From Leucogyrophana mollusca (Eukaryota; Basidiomycota; Agaricomycetes; Boletales), in assembly GCA_021014945.1 (NCBI GenBank), contig MU266328.1, positions 124,001 to 188,000 on the forward strand: DNA of 64,000 nt, written 5' to 3'. Of the stretch, positions 60,296 through 64,000 are shown piece by piece (position 1 is the first letter of the stretch; every line of letters starts with the position of its first letter). Position numbers and translations under genes: made by a program. The notes beneath the pieces are model-generated. The model was not told where the DNA came from and made no database searches. It saw only the letters and a list, made by a program, of their open reading frames with translations.

Positions 60296-61042
60296 ATGGC
60301 GGATTTCGTGCAAGGCCTTGACCCTGGCAAGCTCGTATTTGCTGAAACCGTGAGTCTCTTCAATACAGAGTCTCATCCTATCCTCACTCAATTTACTGGT
60401 TTTCACAGGTATTATCTTTCGTCGTTTGCCCCTTTACAGTGCCAGCGTATAATTTGCCTATATTCCTGTTCGGTACCTACGTACATGAAAGCAGCGATGC
60501 GGTTCAATCGTTGAAAACGGTATGGATCACACATCCATGTATCTTCTTTTGCCGCCGTCCATTGATTCGTGGCTGGGCAGTTCACCGGAATTCTGTCGGT
60601 TTCCGTGATCTACGACATCATCTGGATGGCTCAGAACACCCAGAACGGTCTGTTAAGGATGTTCTCGCTAATTATACTGCTGTTGAAGGTGTGTGACCAG
60701 AGCGGCGGAAGTGTGCAATACGCTCAGTTCATATTACAGCTACCTACCACGGCTGCCTTCCTCCTCGCCCTTCGCCAGAGGGGCTCTCAGTTCCCTGGGC
60801 TCGGAACTGATATCAGCGGACCTACTGGTATGACATATTGCGCCGTCATCAAACACACTCTCACTCACTCGCATCATCTAGTTTGGTCCATGCCTGGGGG
60901 ATTTACGTCCACTGGTCGCGAAGGTTACCAGACCGTGGACGACGAACCTCGTGCCCCCCCTCCTCAAGTCAAAGTCCATGCTGCACCTCCTCCCCCACCA
61001 CCAACCGGTGGCACTCAACCTGGAGCTTACCAGTCTGTCTGA
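60296..61042 (+). CDS. Small four-helix membrane protein, AGTRAP-like topology
   Basis: Five exons (60296-60349, 60409-60519, 60581-60688, 60740-60827, 60882-61042) give 173 residues. The reading frame closes at every splice. About four hydrophobic segments are visible (VLSFVVCPFTVPAYNLPIFL, FTGILSVSVIYDIIWMAQ, LLRMFSLIILLLK, TTAAFLLALRQRG), followed by a hydrophilic tail with TSTGREGYQTVDDE and a Pro-rich stretch. The layout of two helices, then a helix with a D-x-x-W motif, resembles fungal relatives of the angiotensin II receptor-associated protein family, but the match is weak and I give no function. It is convergent with REV3, 74 bp away. Confidence 0.7.
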
Positions 61043-61116
61043 AAGGCAGTGTCGGTCGTGCCAATTTGTCTTTATTGTCCTGGTGCTACCTGAATATTCG
61101 TACATCGTATACCAAG

Positions 61117-64000
61117 CTATAAGTCGTCGTCTGTCCAATCCAGAGTCTGCTGTTCGCCAATGTCGGAGTCGAAGTCATCGACAAGAGTTTGCAAAGCCTC
61201 CAATAATTCTACCTTCAGCTCAGCCTTCTTCCGCTCAAACAACCACGAGCAATCCGTGTTCACACATTGTATGGGTTCCGCATCTGGGGACGCAGCGCAA
61301 GTTGCGCACACTTTCTGGGTGTTGAGCAACCGGCGTTCTCCCTTCCTGACAAGGTTGAGAAGAATCGGGATGGTTGCTTGCGGCTGCAAGCGGCAGTCAT
61401 CACAAATGCCTACATAGCCGCTGTCAGGGCACAGGAATAAAGCACCTTTCCAGACTAACCTTCAGAAGCCAATGCACCGCACGCCAAGCACTGCGACGTC
61501 TGGAAGTGTTCATCAATCTTGAATCTGTTTGGGACGTCCTTTTTCGGTTTTCTTGGTGACATAGTGAGGGGATCCTGTTGATCGACTTTGATTGCCTTGG
61601 GCATCTCATCGAACCAACTTCGAACGTCAGCGCCGACCAGATTAAAAATGCGTTCCAGCGGAGGTAGTAGCACTCTCGAGATGTAGTACGATGCGTCTAG
61701 ATGCATGTGCCTGTCATACTGGAAGTCAGTATCGCCGAGGTGTCGATGACGAGGGGACGAGTAAACCGATTGTTGAGCAGTTGCTCTGGCGAAACCGCTC
61801 TATCCACAAGTCGCGTCTGAGTCTCACTCCTGATAATTACGTACGGCACTCGCTCTCCATATTGAGGTTCATCGTTTTCGTCTTCCATCATTCGCCTTGC
61901 AGCGACAGTGACACCCGGTGGGGGAGGTCCTTTCTCGCTTTATCAAGGGCGTGTCGGTTTAGGTGTGCCGTTTATCTGAATAGGGCCAACACACCTGTAT
62001 GTTCCCATCTTCACCTCCTTGGCAAAAATAAAATCCTGAATCGACGCTTTGTTTCGCATGATCTTGGACCACGATCTGCAGCAATAGTCTTTTACTTGGC
62101 TGAGGTCTTGTGTTCGAAAAAGAATTCTTTTGCGAAAGGGTGTTAGAATCACTGACGGACGGTTAACAAGACACCTACTTGATACAGGTCTCTGTCATCT
62201 TTTGCTGGGCTGGTACGCCATCGCGGCGAACAGTTTCAATGCCTTTGGCATCAAACGCGGGTATAGTGTCATCTGGACCTTCGTACTTGAAGCCTACGTA
62301 TCGTTTCTTCGCCATGAGAACGCACGGCAAATAAACCTTCAACTCGACGCTCAGTACTATTGGATACTCCAATAAAAGGTATCGACCTTTTCAAATTTGA
62401 GTTTGACTGGAGCGGGGTTCATGGCAGTTATCGTGTCGGCGATATCATAGCCAATTTTGAAAGCCTGCTCCTTTGTCTTCCCCTTTAGATATATGAAAAG
62501 GGAATCGGTATCTCCATATACGACCCTCGCACCCCATCTTGGAGTGTTGTCAATAACTCCGATAGCCTGGAACAACAGTGATCAAAGAGAGTACATATAC
62601 ACATTAATGGAAATGAACCTTTTCCAACGTTTCCCGACCACTTTGAACGATGCTATCCGCGATCTCGACTGCAGGCATACGGCCAGAGTAAGTGGCACCT
62701 GTATAGCCGTAGGTCACATTCGCGATGTATTTAAGACCAAGCTGGCGAGCATCCAGAATTCGCTGGAGAACCTGAAACATTGTTAGTAACAATACCAGCA
62801 ACAAGAACAACATCTCAACCTTGTCGCCTTTGGCGCTCTTCATAGCCTGCTTTACCATGACGCGCGTGTCCAGCAGCTCAGTGAGCATGCGGCCCAGCAA
62901 CCCTTTCCGAACTTCTGGTTTCACATACACGATCCCGTTCGGTGCGACTACGTTGGGTTAACCAACTTGAGTGAAGATTCAACATACAGGTGACATACCT
63001 GTGAGGTGACCCTCCAGCTTGTCCAGTAGTGCTGCTGGTCGCTGAAGGTCTATTACTCCAAACTTGTTCCGACCTTGAAAGTCAGTGATTCGCCCCAAGC
63101 ACGTCGAATAGCAGTAATTATACGCAATCATAATAGAGGGGTATAATGACTGGAAATCCAGGACGACTAGAGGCCCATTGTAAAATGCCGACAACGGTTC
63201 CATTATTAAAGGCATACACTCGGCCGCGTTTTGCTTCCCGACCTGTGGAAAATTAAAATCGCACAGACAGAGTATGACAAGCACTAACATCTTGTTTACT
63301 AGGAGACAAGAGCACGAAACTCTCTGGTTTTGCGATGCGAAACATGAACGATTCCACTTTGAACTGCGATCCGCGACTGATGACTGAGTAAAAATCGACA
63401 CCGAACACGCGCGCAAACTCGCTGTAAAGGTAAATTAAGGCGAGATGACAAAGAGCGAGTCAAGATCTTACGCATTTTTGGTGATGGTTTCGGCTTCTTT
63501 CAGTATCTCTAGGTTCATCGACACTCGATCAGAAAAATACTGTAGCGTGCGAGACGTGTGAGCAGGATCTGAACTATGGTACCACGAAGTCAGAGTTGAC
63601 GAGCTATATCGAGGAACCCTGAGTCCTCGTAATAAGTTCACTGTCGGTCAAAACACACGGACACACACCTTTTTCGGAGTAGATGAAAGGCAACATTCTC
63701 AAAAGTATACATACTCAAGGTCTGCTCGACACGCATGATTCTCCACACATTAAAAACATGTCGACCAGTTACTTTGAAAGTCGAGCTTGTTCTCATGCCC
63801 CATTGGTCGTTTCCCCCGCCAAGGTTCCTACTTGGAGCACGTGAAATCAAGTCCCCAATGTCAATGCCTGATATTTGTCAGCAAAAACCAAGGGTTGTGT
63901 AAGAGCAGACACACCATAAGAACGGCCACGGGCATTAAGATATCCCCAAGAAGATGATTGTACCTCCCAACCAAGGACAATATCAGGATCCAAATCAACA
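61117..64000 (-). CDS. REV3: DNA polymerase zeta catalytic subunit REV3, partial
   Basis: B-family polymerase for translesion synthesis. The gene runs off the right edge, so only the C-terminal half is present. Reading right to left on the minus strand: exonuclease-like region (DLDPDIVLGWEVQSSSWGYL); RIMRVEQTLSMYTFENVAFH; VFGVDFYSVISRGSQFKVES; motif A VVLDFQSLYPSIMIAYNY; motif B region around RQLGLKYIANVTYGYTGATY; motif C VVYGDTDSLFIYLKG; KKRYVGFKYE; and the thumb (HYYISRVLLP-like, here ASYYISRVLLPPLERIFNLV). The C-terminal CysA (CLACG ... CDDC) and CysB (VCATC ... CVNTDC) clusters follow, CysB being the iron-sulfur site in this family. The final exon is 61409-61117. The long N-terminal part typical of Rev3 is outside the window. 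Confidence 0.94.

Noticed and set aside
1..64000. CRISPR array, biosynthetic cluster, or defence-type multi-gene system
   Set aside because: No regularly spaced repeats, no polyketide, NRPS or terpene genes, and no set of co-oriented functionally linked genes was seen; the conserved genes are ordinary housekeeping functions.

Overview
This is a nuclear contig from a filamentous basidiomycete, most likely an Agaricomycete. Genes are dense and on both strands. Nearly all are cut by short introns (about 45-90 nt, GT-AG with a few GC-AG), and the protein set is eukaryotic housekeeping: complex I subunit, Hsp104, VPS13, AP-2 alpha, HscB, DPH7, REV3. Two gene families also point to this group: an F-box/LRR-type protein with the usual basidiomycete N-terminus, and small secreted cysteine-rich proteins. 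I reassembled exons by hand from splice sites and reading frame. For most genes the summed exons are an exact multiple of three.

Layout. 0.05-0.54 kb: NDUFS6 (minus, cut by the left edge). 0.75-3.8 kb: HSP104 disaggregase (minus). 4.3-6.0 kb: F-box protein (minus). 6.95-9.4 kb: NIPA-type Mg2+ transporter (plus). 10.55-11.07 kb: small secreted protein copy 1 (plus). 11.4-13.45 kb: amidase (minus). 13.45-16.9 kb: gene-free, with a Helitron-like 3' end and degenerate repeats. 16.9-17.4 kb: small secreted protein copy 2 (plus). 17.4-21.97 kb: gene-free array of three diverged repeat units plus an inverted, truncated copy of the NIPA gene. 21.98-26.1 kb: very GC-rich DENN-domain gene (plus). 26.36-38.08 kb: VPS13 (minus). 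39.9-41.1 kb: fatty-acid elongase (plus). 41.84-45.04 kb: C2/RasGAP protein (plus). 45.15-48.51 kb: AP-2 alpha adaptin (minus). 48.9-53.2 kb: DEAH/dsRBD RNA helicase (minus). 53.6-54.4 kb: HscB/Jac1 (minus), divergent from a dysferlin-domain protein (54.6-56.1, plus). 56.35-58.5 kb: TMEM135-like membrane protein (plus). 58.6-60.06 kb: DPH7 (minus), divergent from a small membrane protein (60.3-61.04, plus). 61.1->64 kb: REV3, DNA polymerase zeta (minus, cut by the right edge).

The conserved genes show no operon-like logic and appear to be an ordinary syntenic backbone. Several act on membrane traffic or organelle contacts (VPS13, DENN, AP-2 alpha, dysferlin-domain, TMEM135-like), but I read this as coincidence. 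The accessory part is 9.5-21.9 kb. It holds a recent tandem duplication of a six-cysteine secreted protein of no recognised family, an apparent Helitron-type insertion inside one duplicate, a gene fragment copied in reverse orientation, and a three-unit repeat array. This is the most interesting part of the window. I did not find a clearly new multi-gene system.
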